Assembly: GCF_009674665.1 (NCBI RefSeq)
Contig: NZ_WKJD01000021.1
Location: forward strand, 363,728 to 427,727
DNA: 64,000 bases
Origin: Agromyces kandeliae
Lineage (GTDB): Bacteria > Actinomycetota > Actinomycetes > Actinomycetales > Microbacteriaceae
Direction of reading: 5' to 3'
Below the pieces are notes generated by a model. That model was not told the origin of the DNA. It saw only the letters and a list, made by a program, of their open reading frames with translations, and searched no databases. This document shows positions 63,940-64,000 of this stretch, one piece after another. The position numbers and the translations under genes are program-made. The number at the start of each line of letters is the position of its first letter. Within the stretch, counting starts at the first letter, position 1.

Positions 63940-63970
63940 AGAAGAGCCACCCCGTTGGGGTGGCTCTTCT
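63940..63970 (-). terminator. rRNA operon terminator
   Basis: AGAAGAGCCACCCC (63940-63953) and GGGGTGGCTCTTCT (63957-63970) form a perfect 14-base stem with a 3-base loop, about 10 bases downstream of the 5S rRNA 3' end on the minus strand. It is the strongest hairpin in the window, as expected at the end of an rRNA transcript. Confidence 0.92.
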
Positions 63971-63978
63971 GGAATGGA

Positions 63979-64000
63979 TGTCCGGCGGTGTCCTACTCTC
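63979..64000 (-). rRNA. rrf: 5S ribosomal RNA, 3' end (partial)
   Basis: Reverse-complemented, the right edge reads GAGAGTAGGACACCGCCGGA followed by CA, the conserved 3' end of actinobacterial 5S rRNA (helix I and the GAGAGTAGG segment). The rest lies beyond the window. It shows that an rRNA operon is transcribed leftward into this region and terminates at 63940-63970. Confidence 0.9.

Overview
This is 64 kb of actinobacterial chromosome. GC content is very high (I estimate a little over 70%). Housekeeping gene order, frequent GTG starts, many four- or one-base start/stop overlaps and many promoters at leaderless spacing all fit Microbacteriaceae (Agromyces- or Microbacterium-like). That placement is inferred from gene content, not from a search. 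I see no prophage, insertion sequence, CRISPR array or plasmid module, and no gene-free stretch longer than about 300 bases. Most of the window is core genome, so the more unusual material lies in intergenic DNA, leaders and a few odd proteins.

Layout, left to right. 0-17 kb: the 3' end of an unknown gene, eno, a glycosyltransferase, hisS, an ABC-2 exporter pair, mazG, nhaA with a structured leader, mfd, an RNase HI with an extra C-terminal helix, a metal-efflux/MerR/membrane operon, pth-rplY and a UbiA-type prenyltransferase. 17-31 kb: a hemerythrin protein divergent from an SRPBCC protein, a flavin monooxygenase, a GntR regulator followed by gnd, a DUF202 cluster, then tRNA-Gln>glmU>prs>acyl-CoA ligase (minus strand), a flavodoxin/MarR divergent pair and the methionine importer metQ>metN>metI. 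31-45 kb: an ABC-F ATPase, a frameshifted AbiEi/DUF559-type gene between two copies of a palindrome, metG>tatD>rsmA>ispE, an oxidoreductase, rsmI divergent from a protein mannosyltransferase, and a YeiH-type transporter. 44-54 kb: a four-gene overlapping operon (membrane protein, XRE regulator, two MDR oxidoreductases) behind a three-box operator; sugE under a guanidine-III riboswitch; a hydrolase; a sarcosine-oxidase-like flavoenzyme coupled to an ABM protein; a cysteine hydrolase; metY with a CoA-binding protein; and a GNAT enzyme. 54-64 kb: sdaA, a small membrane protein, a rhodanese, an M18 aminopeptidase, a J-domain/NERD fusion, a methyltransferase, DUF3054-pnuC, a DUF255 thioredoxin-fold protein, then a strong terminator and the 3' end of a 5S rRNA (minus strand), which marks the end of an rRNA operon.

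How the genes work together. Several units are translation and RNA housekeeping (metG, hisS, pth, rplY, rsmA, rsmI, ABC-F, tRNA-Gln, 5S). Methionine and sulfur metabolism appears twice (metNIQ import; metY). Precursor supply is represented by eno, gnd, prs, glmU and ispE. Stress and detoxification genes include the guanidine exporter under its riboswitch, nhaA, a cation efflux pump, mazG and mfd.

Main second-look items: a three-copy intergenic palindrome family, two copies of which bracket the broken DUF559 gene; the widespread heptamer GGATGCC/GGCATCC, which is over-represented and sits in normally rare codons; the three-box operator of the XRE/oxidoreductase operon; tRNA-Gln abutting the glmU start codon; the J-domain/NERD fusion; and the structured leaders of nhaA and metQ.
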